The notes under the pieces were generated by a model that made no database searches, was not told the DNA's origin, and saw nothing but the letters and a program-made list of their open reading frames with translations. The position numbers and the translations under genes were made by a program. Below, piece after piece: positions 9,716 to 18,651 of a DNA stretch of 64,000 nucleotides. This stretch comes from Pandoraea pulmonicola (GTDB lineage Bacteria; Pseudomonadota; Gammaproteobacteria; Burkholderiales; Burkholderiaceae), in the NCBI RefSeq assembly GCF_000815105.2, contig NZ_CP010310.2, forward strand, positions 2,108,001 to 2,172,000. The letters run 5' to 3'. How positions within the stretch are numbered: position 1 is the stretch's first letter; every line of letters starts with the position of its first letter.

Positions 9716-9978
9716 ACCGCCGGCCGGGCGGCCGGGCAGGGAAAAAGTTCAGTATAAGACATTGCGCATACGGCTCGCTCGCGTCGCGAAAATGCGCCTT
9801 TGCATCAAGGGCTTGCGAAAAAACTTCGGAGAACTGTGCGGGTCAGCCCCGAGTTTGCGCCCGGGAGGGTGTGGGTTACAATCGATTGCTTTTTTCACAG
9901 GTCGGCGGCCTTGGAGTCGGGACGTCGGCCTGCGTGTTGCGGACCGGTATTCCAACCAAAAACGTTCCCAAGAAGACC

Positions 9979-10335
9979 ATGAAAAAGTTCCTCACGATGA
10001 TGGCGCTGGCGCTCGGCAGCACGTCGTTCACTGCGCTTCATGCGGCCGAACTCAAGCCCAACGCAGAGGCGGCAAAGGACAAGGTAGCCATGTGCATTGG
10101 CTGCCACGGCATTCCCGACTATCGCACCGCGTTTCCGGAGGTGTATCACGTGCCCCGGATCGGCGGACAGAATGCGAAGTACATCGAGAACGCCCTGAAG
10201 GAGTATGCCAAGGGCGATCGCAAGTTCCAGACGATGCACGGCATCGCAGCCACGTTGACCGAGCAGGACATCGTCGACATCGCCGCCTATTACGCGGCGC
10301 AGACGTCGTCGACGCCGGTCAATCCCCAGAAATAA
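9979..10335 (+). CDS. Small periplasmic c-type cytochrome
   Basis: 118 residues. A signal peptide covers about residues 1-22 (ending LHAAE). A single haem motif CIGCH sits near residue 38, with a later axial Met candidate in KFQTMHG. It resembles class I cytochrome c553/c4-like domains that shuttle electrons in the periplasm. The ATG at 9979 is chosen for the immediately following signal peptide. The frame is open far upstream, but that stretch has no cytochrome features. A second cytochrome gene begins 27 bases after the stop. Confidence 0.9.
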   Translation: MKKFLTMMALALGSTSFTALHAAELKPNAEAAKDKVAMCIGCHGIPDYRTAFPEVYHVPRIGGQNAKYIENALKEYAKGDRKFQTMHGIAATLTEQDIVDIAAYYAAQTSSTPVNPQK

Positions 10336-10362
10336 AACGTGTGTGGCTGAGGAGAGAACACG

Positions 10363-10785
10363 ATGAAGCATTCGATGTATGCGATGACGAAAGCCGCCGC
10401 GGCGGCATCCCTGGCGCTCGGCGCCATGCTCGCCGGCTGGAGCGGTGCCGTCGGCGCCGCAGGCAATATCGCCAACGGCAAGGCCCTCGTCGACAAGGGC
10501 ATGTGCGCGAGCTGCCACGGCGCCAACCTGAACGCACCGATCTCGCCGGAGTATCCGAAGCTGGCCGGTCAGTATGCGGATTACGTCTACAACGCGCTGC
10601 GCGCCTATCAGAACGAGCACAGCCTCGTGTATGGCCGCAGCAACGCGATCATGAAGACGCAGGTCATGTCCAACCCGGCGACGCTCGGCAAGGACGGCAA
10701 GCCGCGTCCGTTCACGTCGCAGGAACTCAAGGACATCTCTGCCTATATCGAGTCGCTGCCCGGCGATCTCGTGACGAAGAAGTAA
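10363..10785 (+). CDS. Small periplasmic c-type cytochrome
   Basis: 140 residues with an N-terminal signal peptide (about 1-32, ending GAVGAAG) and one haem motif CASCH (about residues 48-52). A Met-containing segment (NAIMKTQVMS) supplies the sixth ligand. It has a strong ribosome site (GAGGAGAG) and lies 27 bases after the preceding cytochrome gene. The pair probably forms one operon of electron carriers, followed by a terminator. Confidence 0.9.
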   Translation: MKHSMYAMTKAAAAASLALGAMLAGWSGAVGAAGNIANGKALVDKGMCASCHGANLNAPISPEYPKLAGQYADYVYNALRAYQNEHSLVYGRSNAIMKTQVMSNPATLGKDGKPRPFTSQELKDISAYIESLPGDLVTKK

Positions 10786-10836
10786 GGCGCGCGTCCCGCG
10801 GGCCTCGGCGCGGAGCGGGGCCGGGGGCGGTATAAG

Positions 10837-10870
10837 CGACGACGGCCGCTCGTGGAGCGACCGTCGTTTT
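10837..10870. terminator. Terminator after the cytochrome pair
   Basis: ACGACGGCCGCTC and GAGCGACCGTCGT form an imperfect stem with a 3-base loop followed by TTTT. It lies between convergent genes. Confidence 0.7.
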
Positions 10871-10920
10871 GCATTGCCTCTGTCTTTGCCCGGCGAAGGC
10901 CGGGATCGCTCCGAGGCGGG

Positions 10921-11352
10921 TCAGCGTGAGGCTTGTTGCTCGATGCGTTGCAGATACGCGTCGGAGTCTGGCGGCTGGCCGCTGCGCTGCGCTTCCCACA
11001 GCGTCTGGCCGAGGCATTCCATGATGCGATGCTGCGCCTCGTGCGGCGAATCGAGGCGCTGGGTCAGTTTTTCGTAGGCGGCGCGAATACCCGGCGGCTG
11101 ATCGATGGAGACCTGCTCGCTGATCGCCAGATGCATCGACAGATGCAGGAACGGGTTGGTCTGCCCGGCCTCGGGCGTGTAGTCGCGCGCGCTGGCGTCC
11201 TCGGTGTCGGCGAGGGCGTCGTGATACTCCGGATGTTCCTGAATCCAGTCGGCCGCCATCGTCTCGAGCGGGGTGAGAATGCTGCCGCTGCGTTGCTTTT
11301 GCCAGGTCGTGCAGAAAAATTGCCGGACTTCGTCGCGGCTCGGATTGAACAT
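10921..11352 (-). CDS. DUF1841 family protein
   Basis: 143-residue soluble protein of the DUF1841 family, widespread in beta-proteobacteria and of unknown function. Family features: the N-terminal MFNPSRDEVRQFF, the HPEYH segment, NPFLHLSMHLAISEQ, and a C-terminal HRIMECLGQTLWEAQR. The ATG at 11352 is chosen because homologues begin with this MFxPSRxxVR motif; the frame is open further upstream without similarity. It is divergent from the transporter gene that starts at 11491. Confidence 0.82.
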   Translation of the reverse strand: MFNPSRDEVRQFFCTTWQKQRSGSILTPLETMAADWIQEHPEYHDALADTEDASARDYTPEAGQTNPFLHLSMHLAISEQVSIDQPPGIRAAYEKLTQRLDSPHEAQHRIMECLGQTLWEAQRSGQPPDSDAYLQRIEQQASR

Positions 11353-11490
11353 GGGGACTCCGTGGTTTCTGTGAGGCATCTTGCGGCGCGCCGCGCCGTG
11401 GCTACAATGGCGGATCGCACCAGCGTCCAACGGCGATCTGGCCGGTAACGCCTATAAAACACGCCGTATTGTCGCTCAATTTTCCCAATC

Positions 11491-12423
11491 ATGTCGCAGA
11501 GCCCACGCGCCTCCGTCGCCCCCGTCTTGCCTCCGGCGCCCCCACCGTCGACATGGACGGGCGTGGTGCTGATCGCCGTGTCGGCCTCGGCGTTCGGGGC
11601 AATGGCGATCTTCGCGCGGGCGGCCGTGGCGTCCGGGGCCGATCTGTTTGCGATGCTGCTGTTCCGCTTCTTCGTAGCCAGCGTGTTGCTGCTGGTCTGG
11701 TGCCGGGTGCGGCGCGTGCGGTTCCCGTCGCGGCGCCAGACGCTGGGCATCGCGCTGATGGGCGGCATCGGGTACGTCGGCCAGTCGCTGTGCTTTTTCG
11801 GGGCGCTGCAATATGCGCAGGCATCGCTCGTGGCGCTGCTGCTCTACCTGTACCCGGTCTTCGTGACGATATTGGCGGCGATCTTTCTGCATGAACGTCT
11901 TACGCCGGTGAAACTCGGCGCACTCGTGCTTTGTTCGCTCGGCACCGCGCTGACGGTGGGCGGTGGGCAAGGGCAGCCGCTGGGCATGACGCTGGCGGTG
12001 GCTTCGGCGCTGATCTACTCGGGCTATATCGTCATCGGCGCACGGCTCACGCGGGGCGTCGACGCCCGGGCGACGGCAACGCTCGTCTGTCTGGCGGCTA
12101 CGCTCTCTTTCGGGGCAATGGCGGGGGTGCGCGCCATGCAGGGGCTGGTGCTGCATTGGCCGGCCGGTGCGGGCGGCTGGGCGGCGCTCACGGCGATCGC
12201 CGTCTGCTCGACGGTCATCGCCATCCTCACGTTCTTCGCCGGCCTGCAGCGCCTTGGCGCCGGCCGGGCCTCCATGCTCTCGACGCTGGAGCCGGTGGTG
12301 ACGGTGCTCCTTGCGGCCATGCTGCTGGGTGAAACGCTAAGCGCGGCGCAACTCGGCGGCGGCGCGCTGATCCTGGCCGGCGTGCTCTGGCTGTCGGCAC
12401 GGGGTGCTGCGGCAACTGCCTGA
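11491..12423 (+). CDS. EamA/DMT family transporter
   Basis: 310-residue membrane protein with about ten hydrophobic segments arranged as two EamA repeats (roughly residues 22-150 and 165-302). The end of each repeat has the typical P-x-x-x-x-L/A-x-x-x-L-x-E pattern ([31 protein letters not shown]). These drug/metabolite transporters usually export amino acids or other small metabolites; the substrate cannot be told from sequence. It starts 138 bases from the divergent DUF1841 gene. Confidence 0.9.
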   Translation: MSQSPRASVAPVLPPAPPPSTWTGVVLIAVSASAFGAMAIFARAAVASGADLFAMLLFRFFVASVLLLVWCRVRRVRFPSRRQTLGIALMGGIGYVGQSLCFFGALQYAQASLVALLLYLYPVFVTILAAIFLHERLTPVKLGALVLCSLGTALTVGGGQGQPLGMTLAVASALIYSGYIVIGARLTRGVDARATATLVCLAATLSFGAMAGVRAMQGLVLHWPAGAGGWAALTAIAVCSTVIAILTFFAGLQRLGAGRASMLSTLEPVVTVLLAAMLLGETLSAAQLGGGALILAGVLWLSARGAAATA

Positions 12424-12469
12424 TCCGGCAGGGAAATTTCCGACGTCAGCGCATGCCTTGCGGCGACGG

Positions 12470-12475
12470 TACAAT
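12470..12475 (+). promoter_or_regulatory. -10 box (TACAAT) of the nitroreductase gene
   Basis: TACAAT lies 39 bases before the ATG at 12515, after the stop of the EamA gene. Confidence 0.45.
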
Positions 12476-12514
12476 CGGCCATCGTTTTCCATACATCACT
12501 CGAGGTCATTGTTC

Positions 12515-13108
12515 ATGAGCACCGTCGCCAAAGAAGCCATCGCCCAACTCTTCACCGAGGCCCGTACCCACAACGAGTGGCTCGACAAGCCGGTGAGCGA
12601 CGAGACGTTGCGCGAACTGTACGAACTGATGAAGTGGGGCCCGACGTCGGCCAACACCACGCCGGCCCGCATCGTGTTCGTGAAGAGCGCGCAAGCGAAG
12701 GCCAGGCTGCTCGAATGCATGGCGCCGGGCAACGTCGAGAAGACCCGCACCGCGCCGGTGACCGCGATCGTCGCTTACGACCTGAAGTTCTACGAGCACC
12801 TGCCCAGGCTGTTCCCGAATGGCGCGGAACGGATGGTGCCGATGTTCTCGGGCGATGCCGCCAAGGCCGCCGGTGCCGCGCACATGAACAGCTCGCTGCA
12901 GGGCGGCTACTTTATTCTTGCCGCTCGCGCACTGGGCCTCGACTGCGGTCCGATGGCCGGTTTCGATGCGCAGAAGGTCAACGACACCTTCTTCGCCGGT
13001 ACCGAATGGCGTGTGAACTTCATCTGCAACCTGGGCTATGGCGACCACGCCAAGCTGTTCCCGCGCAATCCGCGTCTGTCGTTCGACGAAGCCGCGCGCA
13101 TCATCTGA
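12515..13108 (+). CDS. Malonic semialdehyde reductase-like nitroreductase (RutE/HadB family)
   Basis: 197-residue flavoprotein of the nitroreductase fold. The conserved [17 protein letters not shown] segment binds FMN, and the C-terminal FICNLGYGD motif is typical of the RutE/HadB subgroup. E. coli RutE reduces malonic semialdehyde in pyrimidine degradation, but no other rut genes are present, so the physiological substrate here is uncertain. The ATG at 12515 gives the family-typical N-terminus. A GC-rich hairpin follows the stop. Confidence 0.82.
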   Translation: MSTVAKEAIAQLFTEARTHNEWLDKPVSDETLRELYELMKWGPTSANTTPARIVFVKSAQAKARLLECMAPGNVEKTRTAPVTAIVAYDLKFYEHLPRLFPNGAERMVPMFSGDAAKAAGAAHMNSSLQGGYFILAARALGLDCGPMAGFDAQKVNDTFFAGTEWRVNFICNLGYGDHAKLFPRNPRLSFDEAARII

Positions 13109-13159
13109 TTCGCATTCGCCGCCGGGCGCAGCCTGCGCCCGCGCGCGGACGCAAAACAA

Positions 13160-13189
13160 ACGGGCGGTCCCGATGTCGGGGCCGCCCGT
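13160..13189. terminator. GC-rich hairpin, weak terminator between convergent genes
   Basis: ACGGGCGG(T)CCCG-ATGT-CGGG(G)CCGCCCGT is a strong stem, but the following bases (TGTCGTTTC) are only moderately T-rich. Confidence 0.55.
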
Positions 13190-13232
13190 TGTCGTTTCCG
13201 CCGCTGGTTGGCGGCGACTCTGGTGGGGCGCC

Positions 13233-13877
13233 TCAGGCTTTGGGCGCGGGCGTCTTGGGACGGAAGTCGCAGAGCGGCTCGATGGCGCAATGCCAACATT
13301 CGGGCTTGCGCGCCTTGCACACGTAGCGGCCGTGCAGGATCAGCCAGTGGTGCGCGTCGTGTCTGAATTCGGGCGGGGTAACGCGCTCCAGCGCCAGTTC
13401 CACCGCGAGCGGGTCCTTGCCAGGGGCGAGCCCCGTGCGGTTCGCGACACGGAAGATATGCGTGTCGACCGCAATCGTGTCCTCGCCGAACGCCGTGTTG
13501 AGCACGACATTCGCTGTCTTGCGGCCGACGCCCGGCAGCGCTTCGAGGGCTTCGCGCGAGCGCGGAACTTCACCGCCATGCCGGGCGAGCAGCAACTCGC
13601 ACGTGGCAATCACGTTCTTCGCCTTCGTGCGGTACAGGCCGATCGTCTTGATGTAATCGGACACGCCGGCTTCGCCCAGCGCGAGCATTTTCGCCGGCGT
13701 ATTGGCCACCGCGTAAAGCTTGCGCGTGGCTTTGTTGACCGAGACGTCGGTCGCCTGCGCCGAGAGCAGCACGGAGATCAGCAACTCGAATGACGACGTG
13801 TACTCGAGCTCGGTCGTCGGATTCGGGTTGAGTTGTTGCAGCGTCTCGAACAGGGCACGGCGTTTGGCGTCGTTCAT
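13233..13877 (-). CDS. nth: Endonuclease III
   Basis: 214-residue base-excision-repair glycosylase/AP lyase removing oxidised pyrimidines. The helix-hairpin-helix with catalytic lysine is LPGVGRKTANVV, the catalytic aspartate is in VDTHIFRVANR, and the C-terminal 4Fe-4S loop shows C-x6-C-x2-C-x5-C. The ATG at 13877 gives the standard length; the frame is open far upstream, antiparallel over the next gene, but without similarity. It lies downstream of the RsxB-like gene on the same strand, an arrangement common in proteobacteria. Confidence 0.95.
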   Translation of the reverse strand: MNDAKRRALFETLQQLNPNPTTELEYTSSFELLISVLLSAQATDVSVNKATRKLYAVANTPAKMLALGEAGVSDYIKTIGLYRTKAKNVIATCELLLARHGGEVPRSREALEALPGVGRKTANVVLNTAFGEDTIAVDTHIFRVANRTGLAPGKDPLAVELALERVTPPEFRHDAHHWLILHGRYVCKARKPECWHCAIEPLCDFRPKTPAPKA

Positions 13878-13945
13878 GGCGTGTGGCGCGTGGGATGGGT
13901 GTCTTGAAGCGATTCTGTTTTTCGGCGATGGCGCGAGTGCGACGA

Positions 13946-14809
13946 CTACGGCTTGGTCAGGCCGAGCCGTTTGCGTCGCGCCTCCGCTTCGTCGATCTGT
14001 GCCTGCACGTCGGCAGACACGTTCTCCGTGTTCTTCGGACCCAGACCTTCGGCGGCCAGCGCGGCCTTCTTCTGACGCGCCCGTTCGAGCGCAGCCTGGA
14101 TGATGGCCTGCTTGCGCGCCGCCGCTGCTGCGGCATCGTCCGCCGGTGGCGCGGCGGGCGTCGGCGTCGCTACGTCGGTCGCGCTGCCGGCCGTCTTCAC
14201 GGCGTCGGCCTCGGTAGGCGTCTCGCCACCGGCCGGAGCGGGGCCTGCCGCAGGCGCTACGCGCGCGGCGCGGGCAGCCAGACGGGCTTCGCGCTCGGCC
14301 TTGTCCTTGGCCAGGCGAGCCAGGTGCGCTTCGTAGTGCACGCGCGCTTCGTCGGCCTGCGTCTGCGTCCAGGCGTCCCAGCCTGTGCGCTCGCCCGTGA
14401 CCGGCACCATGTCGATGCAGTCGACGGGGCAGGGGGGTACGCAAAGATCGCACCCCGTACAGCGGTCCTCTATCACCGTGTGCATGAGCTTGGCGGCGCC
14501 GACGATCGCATCGACCGGACAGGCCTGCAGGCAGAGCGTGCAGCCGATGCACAGCGATTCGTCGATGACGGCGCGCGGTCGCGGCCGTTCCACGCCGTTC
14601 TCGGGATTGAGCGGAATGATCGGGCGCCCGAGCAGTCCGGCCAGACGCGCCACACCTTGCGCACCGCCCGGCGGGCATTGGTTGTAGCTGGCCTGCCCGC
14701 TCGCGATCGCGTCGGCGTAGGGACGACAGCCGGCATAACCGCATTTGGTGCACTGCGTCTGGGGCAATAAGGCATCGATGCGCTGCGCGAGCGCGCTGAC
14801 TTCGGACAC
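13946..14809 (-). CDS. rsxB: RsxB-like electron transport complex ferredoxin subunit
   Basis: 287 residues. The N-terminal 4Fe-4S domain (CTKCGYAGC plus a later CPPGG) is followed by two classical 4Fe-4S motifs ([12 protein letters not shown] and [12 protein letters not shown]). After about residue 150 comes a long Ala/Arg/Lys-rich coiled-coil-like tail. It matches RnfB/RsxB, but the N-terminal membrane anchor of E. coli RsxB is absent and no other rnf/rsx genes are in the window, so it is an orphan as in many Burkholderiales. Its neighbour nth also carries a 4Fe-4S cluster. Confidence 0.85.
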   Translation of the reverse strand: MSEVSALAQRIDALLPQTQCTKCGYAGCRPYADAIASGQASYNQCPPGGAQGVARLAGLLGRPIIPLNPENGVERPRPRAVIDESLCIGCTLCLQACPVDAIVGAAKLMHTVIEDRCTGCDLCVPPCPVDCIDMVPVTGERTGWDAWTQTQADEARVHYEAHLARLAKDKAEREARLAARAARVAPAAGPAPAGGETPTEADAVKTAGSATDVATPTPAAPPADDAAAAAARKQAIIQAALERARQKKAALAAEGLGPKNTENVSADVQAQIDEAEARRKRLGLTKP

Positions 14810-14913
14810 GACTTTTGTGGGGGATTCAGCGGAAATTCGAATTATCCTTCATTTTATGAAAACACTGAAACCGATGTGCCATAATTCCGCCCGTTGAGAA
14901 CGACTGGCCGACC

Positions 14914-15552
14914 ATGACCCCATCAGCATCGAAGATCAAACGCGACCCCGAACGCACCCGCCAGCGCATTCTCGATGCGGCGACGGACGAGTTCGCGGAA
15001 CTCGGTTCGAGCGGTGCGCGCGTCGATAGTATCGCGCGCCGTGCCGAGGTCAACGAACGCATGCTGTATTACTACTTCGGTTCCAAGGACGGGCTCTATC
15101 TGGCGGTGCTCGAAGAAGTGTACGGCGCATTCAACCGCGCGGAGCACGCGCTCAAGCTCGACGCGCTTCCTCCGCTGCAGGCGATTGCCGAACTGGCCCG
15201 CTTCGTCTGGGACTACTACGCCGAGCATCCGGAACTCATCCGCCTCATCAACAACGAAAATCTGCATGGCGCCGAGTCGATGAAGAAGTCGAGCGAGATC
15301 CCCCAGCAGGTCTCGCCGATCGTCGATCTGCTCAAGGAAACGCTCGCACGCGGTCAGGCCAGCGGCGAGATCCGCCAGGGCGTCGATGCGATTTCCCTCT
15401 ATGTGACGATCTCCGCGATGGGCTACTACGTGATGTCCAATCGCCACACGCTCGCCATCGTGATGAACTGCGAGTATGCGAAGGAAGACGTGCGCAAGTC
15501 GTACGCCGAATTCAATACCCAGATGCTGCTGGATTCTCTGCGCACGCGATGA
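14914..15552 (+). CDS. TetR/AcrR family transcriptional regulator
   Basis: 212 residues. The N-terminal TetR helix-turn-helix covers about residues 12-60 (TRQRILDAATDEFAELG, then VDSIARRAEVNERMLYYYFGSKDGLY). The C-terminal ligand domain resembles the TetR_C_41-like group with HPELIRLINNENLHGA. It is divergent from rsxB across about 100 bases containing an AT-rich stretch. No operator or target is evident; the repressor may control itself or a distant gene. Confidence 0.88.
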   Translation: MTPSASKIKRDPERTRQRILDAATDEFAELGSSGARVDSIARRAEVNERMLYYYFGSKDGLYLAVLEEVYGAFNRAEHALKLDALPPLQAIAELARFVWDYYAEHPELIRLINNENLHGAESMKKSSEIPQQVSPIVDLLKETLARGQASGEIRQGVDAISLYVTISAMGYYVMSNRHTLAIVMNCEYAKEDVRKSYAEFNTQMLLDSLRTR

Positions 15553-15622
15553 TCCGCCGGACCGGCTTTCCCCACTGACCGCGAGGCATGGCCGCCATAC
15601 GATGGCTGCGTGAGCCCAAAAC

Positions 15623-15660
15623 AAAACCGCCGCGAGGGCTGAGGCCTTCGCGGCGGTTTT
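15623..15660. terminator. Bidirectional terminator between TetR gene and phaZ
   Basis: A 12-bp stem (CCGCCGCGAGGG with CCTTCGCGGCGG) is flanked by AAAA on the left and TTTT on the right. Confidence 0.85.
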
Positions 15661-15690
15661 GCCACGGGAGACGGCAAGAGCGACTGCCGA

Positions 15691-16932
15691 TCAACCGTGT
15701 TTGGCGATGAAGTCGCGGATCTGCGGATAGATCACGTTACGCCAGCGGCTGCCCGAGAAGATGCCGTAGTGGCCGCACGACGGCGCAGTGAAATGCGAGC
15801 GCCGCTTCGCCGGAATGCCCGTGCAAAGTTCGTGGGCGGCTTGCGTTTGACCGCTGCCGGAGATGTCGTCCAGTTCGCCTTCGATGGTGAAGAGCGCGGT
15901 CGTCTTGATGTCCTGCGGACGTACGCGCTGGCCGGCCACGTCCCAGGTCCCGCGCGCGAGGCTGAAGTCCTGGAACACGGTCTTGATCGTGTCGAGATAG
16001 TACTCGGCGGCCATGTCGAGCACCGCGTTGTACTCGTCATAGAAGCGGCGGTGCGCTTCGGCGTCGTCGTTGTCGCCGCGCATCAGATCGAGATAGAAGT
16101 CCCAATGCGACTTCAGGTGGCGGTCCGGGTTCATCGCGACGAAGCCCGCGTGCTGCAGAAAGCCGGGATAGACCAGGCGACCTGCGCCGGGATAGTTGGC
16201 CGGCACCGGATGGATCACGTGATTCTCGAACCACTCGTAGGACTTGTTCGTGGCGAGCGAATTGACCGAGGTCGGGCTCTTGCGTGCGTCGATCGGGCCG
16301 CCCATCATCGTCATCGTCCTGGGCGTGGTTTCGCCGTTCGATGCCATGAGCGAGATTGCGCCGAGCACCGGCACGGTCGGCTGACATACCGAGATCACAT
16401 GCAGGTTTTCCGCGCCGATATGGCGAATGAACTCCTGGATGTAGGCGACGTAGTCGTCCAGATGGAACGCACCGGCCTCGAGCGGCACCATGCGCGCATC
16501 GACCCAGTCCGTGATGTAGACCTTATGGTCCTTGAGCAGCGTCTTGACCGTGTCGCGCAGCAGCGTGGCGTGATGTCCCGAGAGCGGCGCCACGACGAGC
16601 ACCACCGGATCGTCCTTGAGCTGACCGACGGCGCTGGCGTCGTCGGCATAACGCTTGAAGCGCAGCAGGCGGCAGAACGGCTTTTCCATCGCCGTCATTT
16701 CCACGACCGGGATGTTATGACCGTCGACCTCGACTGCCTTGATATCGAATTCGGGCTTTTCGTAGTCTTTGCCGAGCCGGTAGAGCAGTTCGTATCCGGC
16801 GGCGATGCGCGGCGCTCCGGGCATCATGGCAAGCAGGCTGCCGGGATTGACGAAAGTCGTCGCCGCGGCCTTTGCCCACGTGGTGAGAGGATTCAGCCAC
16901 GCGCGGTTGTACTCATGAATCTGATACAGCAT
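15691..16932 (-). CDS. phaZ: Intracellular polyhydroxyalkanoate depolymerase PhaZ
   Basis: 413 residues matching the Ralstonia/Cupriavidus PhaZ1 type, which mobilises native intracellular PHB granules. The catalytic cysteine is in VCQPT at residue 183, the same position as reported for R. eutropha PhaZ1. The C-terminal part carries acidic ELDDISG and the SCGHYGIFSG histidine motif. No signal peptide, consistent with a cytosolic, granule-associated enzyme. It has its own upstream region with a palindrome resembling PhaR operators. Confidence 0.93.
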   Translation of the reverse strand: MLYQIHEYNRAWLNPLTTWAKAAATTFVNPGSLLAMMPGAPRIAAGYELLYRLGKDYEKPEFDIKAVEVDGHNIPVVEMTAMEKPFCRLLRFKRYADDASAVGQLKDDPVVLVVAPLSGHHATLLRDTVKTLLKDHKVYITDWVDARMVPLEAGAFHLDDYVAYIQEFIRHIGAENLHVISVCQPTVPVLGAISLMASNGETTPRTMTMMGGPIDARKSPTSVNSLATNKSYEWFENHVIHPVPANYPGAGRLVYPGFLQHAGFVAMNPDRHLKSHWDFYLDLMRGDNDDAEAHRRFYDEYNAVLDMAAEYYLDTIKTVFQDFSLARGTWDVAGQRVRPQDIKTTALFTIEGELDDISGSGQTQAAHELCTGIPAKRRSHFTAPSCGHYGIFSGSRWRNVIYPQIRDFIAKHG

Positions 16933-17071
16933 GTTGTGTGCCCTGAGGCGGAGGATGAGGAATTATGCAACCGTTTATCACGGCTGTGCAACGCAGCATA
17001 ACCCTGATATATGGCATTTCCGCATCAGAGCCATAGTCTGAGCATATTCCAGCGATTGTTATTAACTATCG

Positions 17072-17088
17072 TTGTTGCATTGCAACAA
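17072..17088. promoter_or_regulatory. Palindrome resembling a PhaR operator, upstream of phaZ
   Basis: TTGTTGCA-T-TGCAACAA is a perfect inverted repeat with a one-base centre, 140 bases upstream of the phaZ ATG. Its core TGC-N3-GCA matches the core of PhaR sites described for PHA-phasin genes in other proteobacteria (CTGC-N3-GCAG). Assignment to PhaR is inference. Confidence 0.5.
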
Positions 17089-17098
17089 ATCGAAGGTC

Positions 17099-17126
17099 AA
17101 AAAAAGCCCGCCGGCAGGGCGGGCTT
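17099..17126 (-). terminator. Terminator of the aminotransferase gene
   Basis: On the minus strand, AAGCCCGCC...GGCGGGCTT is followed by seven T. It lies about 30 bases beyond the stop at 17158. Confidence 0.85.
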
Positions 17127-17157
17127 CCTCATTGCGCATCGTGCATGCAGACGGCGA

Positions 17158-18357
17158 TTACTTCAGCACTGCGGCGATGGCCTTGACCACGGTGTCGATA
17201 TTCTTGTCGTTGAGCGCGGCCACGCAGATGCGGCCCGTGCTGACAGCGTAAATGCCGAACTCTTCGCGCAGACGCTCGACCTGATCGGCGGTGAGGCCCG
17301 AGTACGAGAACATGCCGCGCTGCTTGATCACGAACGAGAAGTCGCGATCCACGCCCTCGGCGCGCAGTTTCTCGACCAGCTTCAGACGCATGTCGCGGAT
17401 GCGCTCGCGCATTTCCGCCAGCTCCTCTTCCCACAGGGCGCGCAGTTCGGCGTTGCCCAGGACGGCGGCGACGACCGAGCCGCCGTGCGTCGGCGGGTTC
17501 GAATAATTCGTGCGAATCACGCGCTTGAGCTGCGAGAGCACGCGGGCCGACTCGTCCTTGTTGGCCGTGACGATCGACAGCGCGCCGACACGCTCGCCAT
17601 ACAGCGAGAACGACTTCGAGAACGAGCTCGACACGAAGAAGTTGAGGCCGGCGGCGGCGAACAGGCGCACCACGGCGGCATCGGCGTCGATGCCGTCGCC
17701 GAAGCCCTGGTAGGCGATGTCGAGGAACGGCACCAGCTTGCGGGCCTTCACGATTTCCACGACTTGCGCCCACTGGTCCATCGTCAGGTCGACGCCGGTC
17801 GGATTGTGGCAGCAGGCGTGCAGCACGACGATCGTACCTTCCGGTTCTGCGCCGAGTCGCTCGAGCATGCCCTTCAGGTTCACGCCATGGGTCGCGGCAT
17901 CGTAGTACGGGTACGAAATGACGTTGAAACCGGCTTGCGTGAACAGGGCGCGGTGGTTTTCCCAGCTCGGGTCGCTGATGGCGACGTTGGCGTTGGGCGT
18001 CAGTTGCTTGAGGAAGTCGGCGCCGATTTTCAGCGCACCGGTGCCGCCGAGGGCCTGGGCGGTGATCACGCGGCCTTCGGCCAGCACGGGCGATTCCTTG
18101 CCGAACAGCATTTCCTGGACGGCCTTGTCATAGGCGGCGATGCCTTCGATCGGCAGATAGCCGCGCGGCAGACCGGCAGCCACGCGTTGTTCTTCCGCTG
18201 CCTTGACGGCCTTGAGCAGGGGCAGTTTGCCTTCCGCGTTGAAATACACGCCCACGCCCAGATTCACCTTGTTGGTGCGGGGATCGGCGTTGTAGGCTTC
18301 GTTCAGACCAAGGATAGGGTCGCGCGGGGCGAGTTCGACAGCGGAGAAGAGAGTCAT
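17158..18357 (-). CDS. tyrB: Aromatic/aspartate aminotransferase (class I)
   Basis: 399-residue class I aminotransferase of subgroup I-alpha (AspC/TyrB). PLP lysine is in [16 protein letters not shown], the CHNPTG motif binds cofactor, and the C-terminal arginine is in TGRICVAAL. It transfers amino groups between aspartate or aromatic amino acids and 2-oxoglutarate; AspC and TyrB cannot be told apart confidently by eye. The ATG at 18357 gives the standard [15 protein letters not shown] start. It is divergent from uvrB, a conserved arrangement in Burkholderiales. Confidence 0.9.
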   Translation of the reverse strand: MTLFSAVELAPRDPILGLNEAYNADPRTNKVNLGVGVYFNAEGKLPLLKAVKAAEEQRVAAGLPRGYLPIEGIAAYDKAVQEMLFGKESPVLAEGRVITAQALGGTGALKIGADFLKQLTPNANVAISDPSWENHRALFTQAGFNVISYPYYDAATHGVNLKGMLERLGAEPEGTIVVLHACCHNPTGVDLTMDQWAQVVEIVKARKLVPFLDIAYQGFGDGIDADAAVVRLFAAAGLNFFVSSSFSKSFSLYGERVGALSIVTANKDESARVLSQLKRVIRTNYSNPPTHGGSVVAAVLGNAELRALWEEELAEMRERIRDMRLKLVEKLRAEGVDRDFSFVIKQRGMFSYSGLTADQVERLREEFGIYAVSTGRICVAALNDKNIDTVVKAIAAVLK

Positions 18358-18611
18358 TTCGACGGCTCGAGGCAGGTAGTAGGAAAATGCAGCGGGTCGG
18401 CCGCAACATGCGCAGGATCGGCCCAACGGCACATTTTAGCGAAGATTGACCGCGCTTGTGGTGAATGCGTGGCGCGAATGTGCGAATTGATGGCATTTCG
18501 GCACGAAAACTGCCAAGCAATGCCAGAAATTGGCGAGAAGTCGGAAAAACCGCTGCCGCCGGCCAGTCCCGCCGCTGTCACCCATCGGCGTCAGGGAATG
18601 ATCCGACGCGC

Positions 18612-18617
18612 TAGAAT
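18612..18617 (+). promoter_or_regulatory. -10 box (TAGAAT) before uvrB
   Basis: TAGAAT lies 34 bases before the uvrB ATG. No LexA box was recognised nearby. Confidence 0.4.
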
Positions 18618-18651
18618 GCTGGATTCCGTCCCTCATGCTCGCGCCCCCGCC

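Noticed and set aside
17011..18651. N-terminal extension of UvrB by about 550 residues
   Set aside because: It overlaps the aminotransferase gene on the opposite strand and has no similarity; UvrB has normal length from 18652.
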